From assembly GCA_029582265.1 (NCBI GenBank), contig CM055837.1, positions 12,227,926-12,291,925 of the forward strand: 64,000 bases of DNA, given 5' to 3'. Below are positions 26,631 through 40,597 of this stretch, piece by piece; the stretch's first letter is position 1; every line of letters begins with the position of its first letter. The notes beneath the pieces were generated by a model that searched no databases, had not been told where the DNA came from, and saw only the letters and a list, made by a program, of their open reading frames with translations. This DNA comes from Zoroaster sp. YZ-2022. Its lineage: Eukaryota; Echinodermata; Asteroidea; Forcipulatida; Zoroasteridae. A program made the translations under genes and the position numbers.

Positions 26631-29600
26631 CATTTGAATTTGGATAATTATTTCGTACCTTAAACGGCCTCCATGGACACTTAGCCCTCTGTAAAATACC
26701 GTCAACTTCCATGCGGTTTCACCGCAAACAATACAGCACTATACAGTGTTACAAAAAATACATTTCTATGGTTGGGAATAACTTTTAAAGTTTTCAAGGG
26801 AGGCCGATAATTTTATATCTAAATTAAAGCTTAGGTTCTCCCCTTTCAGAAAAAACACCATACTTTTGAATTTGGATAATTATTTCGTACCTTAAACGGC
26901 CTCCATATAAAAATACCGTCAACTTGCATTCGGTTTCACCGCAAACAATACAGCACTATATACAGTGTTACAAAAAAAAATATTTCTATGGTTGGGAATA
27001 ACTTTTAAAGTTTTCAAGGGAGGCCGATAATTTTATATCTAAATAAAGCTTAGGTTTCTCCCCTTTCAGAAAAACACCATACTTTTGAATTTGGATAATT
27101 TTTTCGTACCTTAAACGGCCTCCATGGACACTTAGCCCTCTGTAAAATACCGTCAACTTGCATGCGGTTTCACCGCAAACATTACAGCACTATACAGTGT
27201 TACAAAAAAAAAACATTTCTATGGTTGGGAATAACTTTTAAAGTTTTCAAGGGAGGCCGATAATTTTATATCTAAATTAAAGCTTAGGTTCTCCCCTTTC
27301 AGAAAAACACCATACATTTGAATTTGGATAATTATTCCGTACCTTAAACGGCCTCCATGGACACTTAGCCCTCTGTAAAATACCGTCAACTTGCATGCGG
27401 TTTCACCGCAAACAATACAGCACTATACAGTGTTACAAAAATACAGATTTCTATGGTTGGGAATAACTTTTAAAGTTTTCAAGGGAGGCCGATAATTTTA
27501 TATCTAAATTAAAGCTTAGGTTCTCCCCTTTCAGAAAAACACCATACTTTTGAATTTGGATAATTTGTTCGTACCTTAAACGGCCTCCATGGACACTTAG
27601 CCCTCTGTAAAATACCGTCAACTTGCATGCGGTTTCACCGCAAACAATACAGCACTATACAGTGTTAAAAAAAAACATTTCTATGGTTGGGAATAACTTT
27701 TAAAGTTTTCAAGGGAGGCCGATAATTTTATACTAAATTAAAGCGTAGGTTCTCTCCTTTCAGAAAAACACCATACTTTTGAATTTGGAAATTTTTTTCG
27801 TACCTTAAACGGCCTCCATGGACACTTAGCCCTCTGTAAAATACCGTCAACTTCCATGCGGTTTCACCGCAAACATTACAGCACTATACAGTGTTACAAA
27901 AAAAAAGATTTCTATGGTTGGGAATAACTTTTAAAGTTTTCAAAGGGGAATAATTTTATATCTAAATTAAAGCTTAGGTTCTCCCCTTTCAGAAAAACAC
28001 CATACATTTGAATTTGGATAATTATTTCGTACCTTAAACGGCCTCCATGGACACTTAGCCCTCTGTAAAATACCGTCAACTTGCATGCGGTTTCACCGCA
28101 AACAATACAGCACTATACAGTGTTACAAAAAAAAACATTTCTATGGTTGGGAATAACTTTTAAAGTTTTCAAGGGAGGCCGATAATTTTATATCTAAATT
28201 AAAGCTTAGGTTCTCCCCTTTCAGAAAAACACCATACTTTTGAATTTGGATAATTATTTCGTACCTTAAACGGCCTCCATGGACACTTAGCCCTCTGTAA
28301 ATACCGTCAACTTGCATGCGGTTTCACCGCAAACAATACAGCACTATACAGTGTTACAAAAAAAAAACATTTCTAGGGTTGGGAATAACTTTTAAAGTTT
28401 TCAAGGAGAGCCGATAATTTTATATCTAAATTAAAGCTTAGGTTCTCCCTTTCAGAAAAACACCATACTTTTGAATTTGGAAATTTTTTCGTACCTTAAA
28501 CGGCCTCCATGGACACTTAGCCCTCTGTAAAATACCGTCAACTTGCATGCGGTTTCACCGCAAACATTACAGCACTATACAGTGTTACAAAAAAAGATTT
28601 CTATGGTTGGGAATAACTTTTAAAGTTTTCAAGGGAGGCCGATAATTTTATATCTAAATTAAAGCTTAGGTTCTCCCCTTTCAGAAAACACCATACATTT
28701 GAATTTGGATAATTATTTCGTACCTTAAACGGCCTCCATGGACACATAGCCCTCTGTAAAATACCGTCAACTTGCATGCGGTTTCACCGCAAACAATACA
28801 GCACTATACAGTGTTACAAAACAAAAACATTTCTATGGTTGGGAATAACTTTTAAAGTTTTCAAGGGAGGCCGATAATTTTATATCTAAATTAAAGCTTA
28901 GGTTCTCCCCTTTCAGAAAAACACCATACTTTTGAATTTGGATAATTATTTCGTACCTTAAACGGCCTCCATGGACACTTAGCCCTCTGTAAAATACCGT
29001 CAACTTGCATGCGGTTTCACCGCAAACAATACAGCACTATACAGTGTTACAAAAAAACATTTCTAGGGTTGGGAATAACTTTTAAAGTTTTCAAGTGAGG
29101 CCGATAATTTTATATCTAAATTAAAGCTTAGGTTCTCCCTTTCAGAAAAACACCATACTTTTGAATTTGGAATTTTTTTTCGTACCTTAAACGGCCTCCA
29201 TGGACACTTAGCCCTCTGTAAAATACCGTCAACTTGCATGCGGTTTCACCGCAAACAATACAAAACTATACAGTGTTACAAAAAAAAGGTTTCTATGGTT
29301 GGGAATAACTTTTAAAGTTTTCAAGCAGGCCGATAATTTTATATCTAAATTAAAGCTTAGGTTCTCCCCTTTCAGAAAAACACCATACTTTTGAATTTGG
29401 ATAATTGTTTCGTACCTTAAACGGCCTCCATGGACACAGCCCTCTGTAAAATACCGTCAACTTCCATGCGGTTTCACCGCAAACAATACAGCACTATACA
29501 GTGTTACAAAACAAAACATTTCTATGGTTGGGAATAACTTTTAAAGTTTTCAAGGGAGGCCGATAATTTTATATCTAAATTAAAGCTTAGGTTCTCCCCT

Positions 29601-31010
29601 TTCAGAAAAACACCATACATTTGAATTTGGATAATTATTTCGTACCTTAAACGGCCTCCATGGACACTTAGCCCTCTGTAAAATACCGTCAACTTCCATG
29701 CGGTTTCACCGCAAACAATACAGCACTATACAGTGTTACAAAAAAAACATTTCTATGGTTGGGAATAACTTTTAAAGTTTTCAAGGGAGGCCGATAATTT
29801 TATATCTAAATTAAAGCTTAGGTTCTCCCTTTCAGAAAAACACCATACTTTTGAATTTGGATATTTTTTTCGTACCTTAAACGGCCTCCATGGACACTTA
29901 GCCCTCTGTAAAATACCGTCAACTTGCATGCGGTTTCACCGCAAACAATACAGCACTATACAGTGTTACAAAAAAAAACATTTCTATGGTTGGGAATAAC
30001 TTTTAAAGTTTTCAAGGGAGGCCGATAATTTTATATCTAAATTAAAGCTTAGGTTCTCCCCTTTCAGAAAAACACCATACTTTTGAATTTGGATATTTTT
30101 TTCGTACCTTAAACGGCCTCCATGGACACTTAGCCCTCTGTAAAATACCGTCAACTTGCATGCGGTTTCACCGCAAACAATACAGCACTATACAGTGTTA
30201 CAAAAAAAAAGATTTCTATGGTTGGGAATAACTTTTAAAGTTTTCAAGGGAGGCCGATAATTTTATATCTAAATTAAAGCTTAGGTTCTCCCCTTTCAGA
30301 AAAACACCATACATTTGAATTTGGATAATTATTTCGTACCTTAAACGGCCTCCATGGACACTTAGCCCTCTGTAAAATACCGTCAACTTGCATGCGGTTT
30401 CACCGCAAACAATACAGCACTATACAGTGTTACAAAAAAAACATTTCTATGGTTGGGAATAACTTTTAAAGTTTTCAAGGGAGGCCGATAATTTTATATC
30501 TAAATTAAAGCTTAGGTTCTCCCCTTTCAGAAAAACACCATACTTTTGAATTTGGATAATTATTTCGTACCTTAAACGGCCTCCATGGACATAGCCCTCT
30601 GTAAATACCGTCAACTTGCATGCGGTTTCACCGCAAACAATACAACACTATACAGTGTTACAAAAAAACATTTCTATGGTTGGGAATAACTTTTAAAGTT
30701 TTCAAGGGAGGCCGATAATTTTATATCTAAATTAAAGCTTAGGTTCTCCCTTTCAGAAAAACACCATACTTTTGAATTTGGATAATTATTTTTTCGTACC
30801 TTAAACGGCCTCCATGGACACTTAGCCCTCTGTAAAATACCGTCAACTTGCATGCGGTTTCACCGCAAACAATTACAACACTATACAGTGTTACAAAAAA
30901 AAAATTTCTATGGTTGGGAATAACTTTTAAAGTTTTCAAGGAGGCCGATAATTTTATATCTAAATTAAAGCTTAGGTTCTCCCTTTCAGAAAAACACCAT
31001 ACATTTGAAT
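26631..31010 (+). repeat. Local three-unit higher-order repeat (~690 bp)
   Basis: The diagnostic variant catttgaat (for cttttgaat) starts at 26631, 27315, 28005, 28696, 29618, 30312 and 31002. Spacings are 684, 690, 691, 922, 694 and 690 bp, so five of six equal three units and one equals four. In several cases the same unit carries agattt before the ctatggttggg segment (27907, 28596, 30211), preceded by an altered linker such as ggaaatttttttcg. This is the signature of amplification in blocks of three monomers, with one added unit. Confidence 0.75.
26882..26925 (+). repeat. Monomer with 5' deletion
   Basis: The unit reads cggcctccatataaaaatacc, so most of the ggacacttagccctctg segment is missing after ccat. 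A comparable loss occurs near 35871-35885, where ccatgg passes straight into gcctctgtaaaa. Confidence 0.7.
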
Positions 31011-34000
31011 TTGGATAATTATTTCGTACCTTAAACGGCCTCCATGGACATAGCCCTCTGTAAAATACCGTCAACTTGCATGCGGTTTCACCGCAAACAA
31101 TACAACACTATACAGTGTGACAAAACAAAAACATTTCTATGGTTGGGAATAACTTTTAAAGTTTTCAAGGAGGCCGATAATTTTATATCTAAATTAAAGC
31201 TTAGGTTCTCCCCTTTCAGAAAAACACCATACTTTTGAATTTGGATAATTATTCGTACCTTAAACGGCCTCCATGGACACATAGCCCTCTGTAAAATACC
31301 GTCAACTTCCATGCGGTTTCACCGCAAACAATACAGCACTATACAGTGTTACAAAAAAACATTTCTATGGTTGGGAATAACTTTTAAAGTTTTCAAGGGA
31401 GGCCGATAATTTTATATCTAAATTAAAGCTTAGGTTCTCCCTTTCAGAAAAACACCATACTTTTGAATTTGGATAATTTTTTCGTACCTTAAACGGCCTC
31501 CATGGACACTTAGCCCTCTGTAAAATACCGTCAACTTGCATGCGGTTTCACCGCAAACAATACAGCACTATACAGTGTTACAAAAAAAAAGATTTCTATG
31601 GTTGGGAATAACTTTTTAAGTTTTCAAGAGAGGCCGATAATTTTATATCTAAATTAAAGCTTAGGTTCTCCCCTTTCAGAAAAACACCATACTTTTGAAT
31701 TTGGATAATTGTTTCGTACCTTAAACGGCCTCCATGGACACTTAGCCCTCTGTAAAATACCGTCAACTTCCATGCGGTTTCACCGCAAACAATAGAGCAC
31801 TATACAGTGTTACAAAACAAAACATTTATAGGGTTGGGAATAACTTTTAAAGTTTTCAAGGGAGGCCGATAATTTTATATCTAAATTAAAGCTTAGGTTC
31901 TCCCCTTTCAGAAAAACACCATACTTTTGAATTTGGATAATTATTTCGTACCTTAAACGGCCTCCATGGACACTTAGCCCTCTGTAAAATACCGTCAACT
32001 TGCATGCGGTTTCACCGCAAACAATACAGCACTATACAGTGTTACAAAAAAAACATTTCTATGGTTGGGAATAACTTTTAAAGTTTTCAAGGGAGGCCGA
32101 TAATTTTATATCTAAATTAAAGCTTAGGTTCTTCCCTTTCAGAAAAACACCATACTTTTGAATTTGGATTTGTTTTTCGTACCTTAAACGGCCTCCATGG
32201 ACACTTAGCCCTCTGTAAAATACCGTCAACTTGCATGCGGTTTCACCGCAAACAATACAGCACTATACAGTGTTACAAAAAAACATTTCTATGGTTGGGA
32301 ATAACTTTTAAAGTTTTCAAGGGAGGCCGATAATTTTATATCTAAATTAAAGCTTAGGTTCTCCTTTCAGAAAAACACCATACTTTTGAATTTGGATAAT
32401 TATTTCGTACCTTAAACGGCCTCCATGGACATAGCCCTCTGTAAAATACCGTCAACTTGCATGCGGTTTCACCGCAAACAATACAACACTATACAGTGTT
32501 ACAAAAAAAGATTTCTATGGTTGGGAATAACTTTTAAAGTTTTCAAAGGGAGGCCGATAATTTTATATCTAAATTAAAGCTTAGGTTCTCCCTTTCAGAA
32601 AAACACCATACTTTTGAATTTGGATAATTATTTCGTACCTTAAACGGCCTCCATGGACACTTAGCCCTCTGTAAAATACCGTCAACTTGCATGCGGTTTC
32701 ACCGCAAACAATACAGCACTATACAGTGTTACAAAACAAAACATTTCTATGGTTGGGAATAACTTTTAAAGTTTTCAAGGGAGGCCGATAATTTTATATC
32801 TAAATTAAAGCTTAGGTTCTCCCCTTTCAGAAAAACACCATACTTTTGAATTTGGATAATTATTTCGTACCTTAAACGGCCTCCATGGACACATAGCCCT
32901 CTGTAAAATACCGTCAACTTGCATGCGGTTTCACCGCAAACAATACAGCACTATACAGTGTTACAAAAAATAAACATTTCTATGGTTGGGAATAACTTTT
33001 AAAGTTTTCAAGGGAGGCCGATAATTTTATATCTAAATTAAAGCTTAGGTTCTCCCCTTTCAGAAAAACACCATACATTTGAATTTGGATAATTATTTCG
33101 TACCTTAAACGGCCTCCATGGACACTTAGCCCTCTGTAAAATACCGTCAACTTGCATGCGGTTTCACCGCAAACAATACAGCACTATACAGTGTTACAAA
33201 AAATACATTTCTATGGTTGGGAATAACTTTTAAAGTTTTCAAGGGAGGCCGATAATTTTATATCTAAATTAAAGCTTAGGTTCTCCCCTTTCAGAAAAAC
33301 ACCATACTTTTGAATTTGGATAATTATTTCGTACCTTAAACGGCCTCCATGGACGCCAGCCCTCTGTAAAATACCGTCAACTTGCATGCGGTTTCACCGC
33401 AAACATTACAACACTATACAGTGTTACAAAAAAAAGATTTCTATGGTTGGGAATAACTTTTAAAGTTTTCAAGGAGGCCGATAATTTTATATCTAAATTA
33501 AAGCTTAGGTTCTCCCTTTCAGAAAAACACCATACTTTTGAATTTGGATAATTTTTCGTACCTTAAACGGCCTCCATGGACACTTAACCGTCTGAAAAAT
33601 ACCGTCAACTTGCATGCGGTTTCACCGCAAACAATACAGCACTATACAGTGTTACAAAAATAAACATTTCTATGGTTGGGAATAACTTTTAAAGTTTTCA
33701 AGGGAGGCCGATAATTTTATATCTAAATTAAAGCTTAGGTTCTCCACTTTCAGAAAAACACCATACTTTTGAATTTGGATAATTATTTCGTACCTTAAAC
33801 GGCCTCCATGGACACTTAGCCCTCTGTAAAATACCGTCAACTTGCATGCGGTTTCACCGCAAACAATACAGCACTATACAGTGTTACAAAAAAAACATTT
33901 CTATGGTTGGGAATAACTTTTAAAGTTTTCAAGGGAGGCCGATAATTTTATATCTAAATTAAAGCTTAGGTTCTCCCTTTCAGAAAAACACCATACTTTT

Positions 34001-37000
34001 GAATTTGGATAATTATTTCGTACCTTAAACGGCCTCCATGGACATAGCCCTCTGTAAAATACCGTCAACTTGCATGCGGTTTCACCGCAAACAATACAAC
34101 ACTATACAGTGTTACAAAAAAACATTTCTATGGTTGGGAATAACTTTTAAAGTTTTCAAGGAGGCCGATAATTTTATATCTAAATTAAAGCTTAGGTTCT
34201 CCCTTTCAGAAAAACACCATACTTTTGAATTTGGATTTTTTTCGTACCTTAAACGGCCTCCATGGACACTAGCCCTCTGTAAAATACCGTCAACTTGGAT
34301 GCGGTTTCACCGCAAACAATGCAGCACTATACAGTGTTACAAAAAAACATTTCTATTGTTGGGAATAACTTTTAAAGTTTTCAAAGGGAGGCCGATAATT
34401 TTATATCTAAATTAAAGCTTAGGTTCTCCCCTTTCAGAAAAACACCATACTTTTGAATTTGGATAATTATTTCGTACCTTAAACGGCCTCCATGGACACT
34501 TAGCCCTCTGTAAAATACCGTCAACTTGCATGCGGTTTCACCGCAAACAATACAGCACTATACAGTGTTACAAAAATACATTTCTAGGGTTGGGAATAAC
34601 TTTTAAAGTTTTCAAGGAGGGCCGATAATTTTATATCTAAATTAAAGCTTAGGTTCTCCCCTTTCAGAAAAACACCATACTTTTGAATTTGGATAATTAT
34701 TTCGTACCTTAAACGGCCTCCATGGACAGACAGCCCTCTGTAAAATACCGTCAACTTGCATGCGGTTTCACCGCAAACAATACAGCACTATACAGTGTTA
34801 CAAAAAAAAAAAGATTTCTATGGTTGGGAATAACTTTTAAAGTTTTCAAGGGAGGCCGATAATTTTATATCTAAATTAAAGCTTAGGTTCTCCCCTTTCA
34901 GAAAAACACCATACTTTTGAATTTGGATAATTGTTTCGTACCTTAAACGGCCTCCATGGACACTTAGCCCTCTGTAAAATACCGTCAACTTGCATGCGGT
35001 TTCACCGCAAACAATACAGCACTATACAGTGTTACAAAAAAAAACATTTCTATGGTTGGGAATAACTTTTAAAGTTTTCAAGGAGGCCGATAATTTTATA
35101 TCTAAATTAAAGCTTAGGTTCTCCTTTCAGAAAAAACATACTTTTGAATTTGGATAATTATTTCGTACCTTAAACGGCCTCCATGGACACTTAGCCCTCT
35201 GTAAAATACCGTCAACTTGCATGCGGTTTCACCGCAAACAATACAGCACTATACAGTGTTACAAAAAAACATTTCTATTGTTGGGAATAACTTTTAAAGT
35301 TTTCAAGGAAGGCCGATAATGTTATATCTAAATTAAAGCTTAGGTTCTCCCCTTTCAGAAAAACACCATACTTTTGAATTTGGAATTTTTTTTCGTACCT
35401 TAAACGGCCTCCATGGACACTTAGCCCTCTGTAAAATACCGTCAACTTGCATGCGGTTTCACCGCAAACAATACAGCACTATACAGTGTTACAAAAAAAA
35501 CATTTCTATGGTTGGGAATAACTTTTAAAGTTTTCAAGGGAGGCCGATAATTTTATATCTAAATTAAAGCTTAGGTTCTCCCCTTTCAGAAAAACACCAT
35601 ACTTTTGAATTTGGATAATTGTTTCGTACCTTAAACGGCCTCCATGGACACTTAGCCCTCTGTAAAATACCGTCAACTTCCATGCGGTTTCACCGCAAAC
35701 AATACAGCACTATACAGTGTTACAAAAAAAACATTTCTATGGTTGGGAATAACTTTTAAAGTTTTCAAGGGAGGCCGATAATTTTATATCTAAATTAAAG
35801 CTTAGGTTCTCCCCTTTCAGAAAAACACCATACATTTGAATTTGGATAATTATTTCGTACCTTAAACGGCCTCCATGGGCCTCTGTAAAATACCGTCAAC
35901 TTGCATGCGGTTTCACCGCAAACAATACAGCACTATACAGTGTTAAAAAAAAAAACATTTCTAGGGTTGGGAATAACTTTTAAAGTTTTCAAGGGAGGCC
36001 GATAATTTTATATCTAAATTAAAGCTTAGGTTCTCCCCTTTCAGAAAAACACCATACATTTGAATTTGGATAATTATTTCGTACCTTAAACGGCCTCCAT
36101 GGACACTTAGCCATCTGTAAAATACCGTCAACTTGCATGCGGTTTCACCGCAAACAATACAGCACTATACAGTGTTACAAAAAAAACATTTCTATGGTTG
36201 GGAATAACTTTTAAAGTTTTCAAGGGAGGCCGATAATTTTATATCTAAATTAAAGCTTAGGTTCTCCCCTTTCAGAAAAACACCATACTTTTGAATTTGG
36301 ATAATTTTTCGTACCTTATACGGCCTCCATGGACACTTAGCCCTCTGTAAAATACCGTCAACATGAATGCGGTTTCACCGCAAACAATACAGCACTATAC
36401 AGTGTTACAAAAAAAACATTTCTATGGTTGGGAATAACTTTTTAAGTTTTCAAGGGAGGCCGATAATTTTATATCTAAATTAAAGCTTAGGTTCTCCCCT
36501 TTCAGAAAAACACCATACTTTTGAATTTGGATAATTATTTCGTACCTTAAACGGCCTCCATGGACACTTAGCCCTCTGTAAAATACGGTCAACTTGCATG
36601 CGGTTTCACCGCAAACAATACAGCACTATACAGTGTTCCAAAAAAACATTTCTATGGTTGGGAATAACTTTTAAAGTTTTCAAGTGAGGCCGATAATTTT
36701 ATATCTAAATTAAAAGCTTAGGTTCTCCCCTTTCAGAAAAACACCATACATTTGAATTTGGATATTATTTCGTACCTTAAACGGCCTCCATGGACACTTA
36801 GCCCTCTGTAAAATACCGTCAACTTGCATGCGGTTTCACCGCAAACAATACAACACTATACAGTGTTCCAAAAAACATTTCTATGGTTGGGAATAACTTT
36901 TTAAGTTTTCAAGGGAGGCCGATAATTTTATATCTAAATTAAAGCTTAGGTTCTCCCCTTTCAGAAAAACGCAATACTTTTGAATGTGGATAATTATTTC

Positions 37001-40000
37001 GTACCTTAAACGGCCTCCATGGACACATAGCCCTCTGTAAAATACCGTCAACTTGCATGCGGTTTGACCGCAAACAATACAGCACTATACAGTGTTACAA
37101 AAAAAACATTTCTATGGTTGGGAATAACTTTTAAAGTTTTCAAGGGAGGCCGATAATTTTATATCTAAATTAAAGCTTAGGTTCTCCCCTTTCAGAAAAA
37201 CACCATACTTTTGAATTTGGATAATTATTTCGTACCTTAAACGGCCTCCATGGACACTTAGCCCTCTGTAAATACCGTCAACTTGCATGCGGTTTCACCG
37301 CAAACAATACAGCACTATACAGTGTTACAAAACAAAAACATTTCTATGGTTGGGAATAACTTTTAAAGTTTTCAAGGGAGGCCGATAATTTTATATCTAA
37401 ATTAAAGCTTAGGTTCTCCCTTTCAGAAAAATAACATACTTTTGAATTTGGAAATTTTATTCGTACCTTAAACGGCCTCCATGGACACTTAGCCCTCTGT
37501 AAAATACCGTCAACTTCCATGCGGTTTCACCGCAAACATTACAGCACTATACAGTGTTACAAAAAAACATTTCTATGGTTGGGAATAACTTTTAAAGTTT
37601 TCAAGGGAGGCCGATAATTTTATATCTAAATTAAAGCTTAGGTTCTCCCCTTTCAGAAAAACACCATACATTTGAATTTGGATAATTATTTCGTACCTTA
37701 AACGGCCTCCATGGACGCCAGCCCTCTGTAAATAAATACGTCAACTTGCATGCGGTTTCACCGCAAACAATACAACACTATACAGTGTTACAAAAAAATA
37801 CATTTCTAGGGTTGGGGGAATAACTTTTAAAGTTTTCAAGGGAGGCCGATAATTTTATATCTAAATTAAAGCTTAGGTTCCCCTTTCAGAAAACACCATA
37901 CTTTTGAATTTGGAAATTGTTTTCGTACCTTAAACGGCCTCCATGGACATAGCCCTCTGTAAAATACCGTCAACTTGCATGCGGTTTCACCGCAAACAAT
38001 ACAGCACTATACAGTGTTACAAAAAAAACATTTCTATGGTTGGGAATAACTTTTAAAGTTTTCAAGGGAGGCCGATAATTTTATATCTAAATTAAAGCTT
38101 AGGTTCTCCTCTTTCAGAAAAACACCATACTTTTGAATTTGGATAATTATTTCGTACCTTAAACGGCCTCCATGGAGCCATAGCCCTTTGTTAAATACCG
38201 TCAACTTGCATGCGGTTTCACCGCAAACAATACAACACTATACAGTGTTACAAAAAAAACATTTCTATGGTTGGGAATAACTTTTAAAGTTTTCAAGGAG
38301 GCCGATAATTTTATATCTAAATTAAAGCTTAGGTTCTCACCTTTCAGAAAAACACCATACATTTGAATTTGGATAATTATTTCGTACCTTAAACGGCCTC
38401 CATGGACACTTAGCCCTCTGTAAAATACCGTCAACTTGCATGCGGTTTCACCGCAAACAATACACCACTATACAGTGTTACAAAAAAACATTTCTAGGGT
38501 TGTGAATAACTTTTAAAGTTTTAAAGTGAGGCCGATAATTTTATATCTAAATTAAAGCTTAGGTTCTTCCCTTTCAGAAAAACACCATACTTTTGAATTT
38601 GGATTTTTTTTCGTACCTTAAACGGCCTCCATGGACACTTAGCCCTCTGTAAAATACCGTCAACTTGCATGCGGTTTCACCGCAAACAATACACCACTAT
38701 ACAGTGTTACAAAAAACATTTCTATGGTTGGGAATAACTTTTAAAGTTTTCAAGGGAGGCCGATAATTTTATATCTAAATTAAAGCTTAGGTTCTCCCCT
38801 TTCAGAAAAACACCATACTTTTGAATTTGGATAATTTTTCGTACCTTAAACGGCCTCCATGGACACTTAGCCCTCTGTAAAATACCGTCAACTTGCATGC
38901 GGTTTCACCGCAAACAATACAGCACTGTACAGTGTTACAAAAAAAACATTTCTAGGGTTGGGAATAACTTTTAAAGTTTTCAAGGGAGGCCGATCATTTT
39001 ATATCTAAATTAAAGCTTAGGTTCTCCCCTTTCAGAAAACATACTTTTGAATTTGGATAATTATTTCGTACCTTAAACGGCCTCCATGGACACTTAGCCC
39101 TCTGTAAAATACCGTCAACTTGCATGCGGTTTCACCGCAAACAATACAGCACTATACATTGTTACAAAAAAAACATTTCTATGGTTGGGAATAACTTTTA
39201 AAGTTTTCAAGGGAGGCCGATAATTTTATATCTAAATTAAAGCTTAGGTTCTCCCTTTCAGAAAAACACAATACTTTTGAATTTGGATAATTATTTCGTA
39301 CCTTAAACGGCCTCCATGGACATAGCCCTCTGTAAAATACCGTCAACTTGCATGCGGTTTCACCGCAAACAATACAGGACTATACAGTGTTACAAAAAAA
39401 CATTTCTATTGTTGGGAATAACTTTTAAAGTTTTCAAGGGAGGCCGATAATTTTATATCTAAATTAAAGCTTAGGTTCTCCCATTTCAGAAAAACACCAT
39501 ACTTTTGAATTTGGATAATTATTTCGTACCTTAAACGGCCTCCATGGACACCTAGCCCTATGTAAAATACCGTCAACTTGCATGCGGTTTCACCTCAAAC
39601 AATACATAACTATACAGTTTTCAAAAAAAAAACATTTCTAGGTTTGGGAATAACTTTTAAAGTTTTCAAGGGAGGCCGATAATTTTATATCTAAATTAAA
39701 GCTTAGGTTCTCCCCTTTCAGAAAAACACCATACATTTGAATTTGGATAATTATTTCGTACCTTAAACGGCCTCCATGGACGCCAGCCATCTGTAAAATA
39801 CCGTCAACTTCCATGCGGTTTCACCGCAAACAATACAGCACTATACAGTGTTACAAAAAAACATTTCTATGGTTGGGAATAACTTTTAAAGTTTTCAAGG
39901 GAGGCCGATAATTTTATATCTAAATTAAAGCTTAGGTTCTCCCCTTTCAGAAAAACACCATACTTTTGAATTTGGATAAATTTTTCGTACCTTAAACGGC

Positions 40001-40455
40001 CTCCATGGACACTTAGCCCTCTGTAAAATACCGTCAACTTGCATGCGGTTTCACCGCAAACAATACAGCACTATACAGTGTTACAAAAAAACATTTCTAG
40101 GGTTGGGAATAACTTTTAAAGTTTTCAAGGGAGGCCGATAATTTTATATCTAAATTAAAGCTTAGGTTCTCCCCTTTCAGAAAAACACCATACATTTGAA
40201 TTTGGATAATTATTTCGTACCTTAAACGGCCTCCATGGACATAGCCCTCTGTAAAATACCGTCAACTTGCATGCGGTTTCACCGCAAACAATACAGCACT
40301 ATACAGTGTTACAAAAAAAAACATTTCTATGGTTGGGAATAACTTTTAAAGTTTTCAAGGAGGCCGATAATTTTATATCTAAATTAAAGCTTAGGTTCTC
40401 CCCTTTCAGAAAAACACCATACTTTTGAATTTGGAAAATACTTTCGTACCTTAAA

Positions 40456-40597
40456 CGGCCTCCATGGACACTTAGCCCTCTGTAAAATACCGTCAACTTG
40501 CATGCGGTTTCACCGCAAACAATACAGCACTATACAGTGTTACAAAAAAAACATTTCTATGGTTGGGAATAACTTTTAAAGTTTTCAAGGGAGGCCG
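40456..40597. repeat. Inverted repeat cggcctcc / ggaggccg within the monomer
   Basis: The arms at 40456-40463 and 40590-40597 are exact reverse complements, separated by 126 bases here. The second arm also faces the first arm of the next unit across about 89 bases, so every unit can pair in two registers. In blocks 2 and 3 both arms are nearly invariant. In many block 1 units the second arm is ggaggtcg, which would keep a G-U pair in RNA but breaks the DNA palindrome. Confidence 0.7.
40504..40516. repeat. Perfect 5-bp hairpin gcggt-ttc-accgc
   Basis: A five-base stem with a three-base loop, among the most conserved parts of the unit in all three blocks. A second, weaker hairpin (cact-atac-agtg) follows 11 bases later. 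Either could be a protein-binding palindrome or a structural element in a satellite transcript; nothing in the sequence decides this. Confidence 0.65.
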
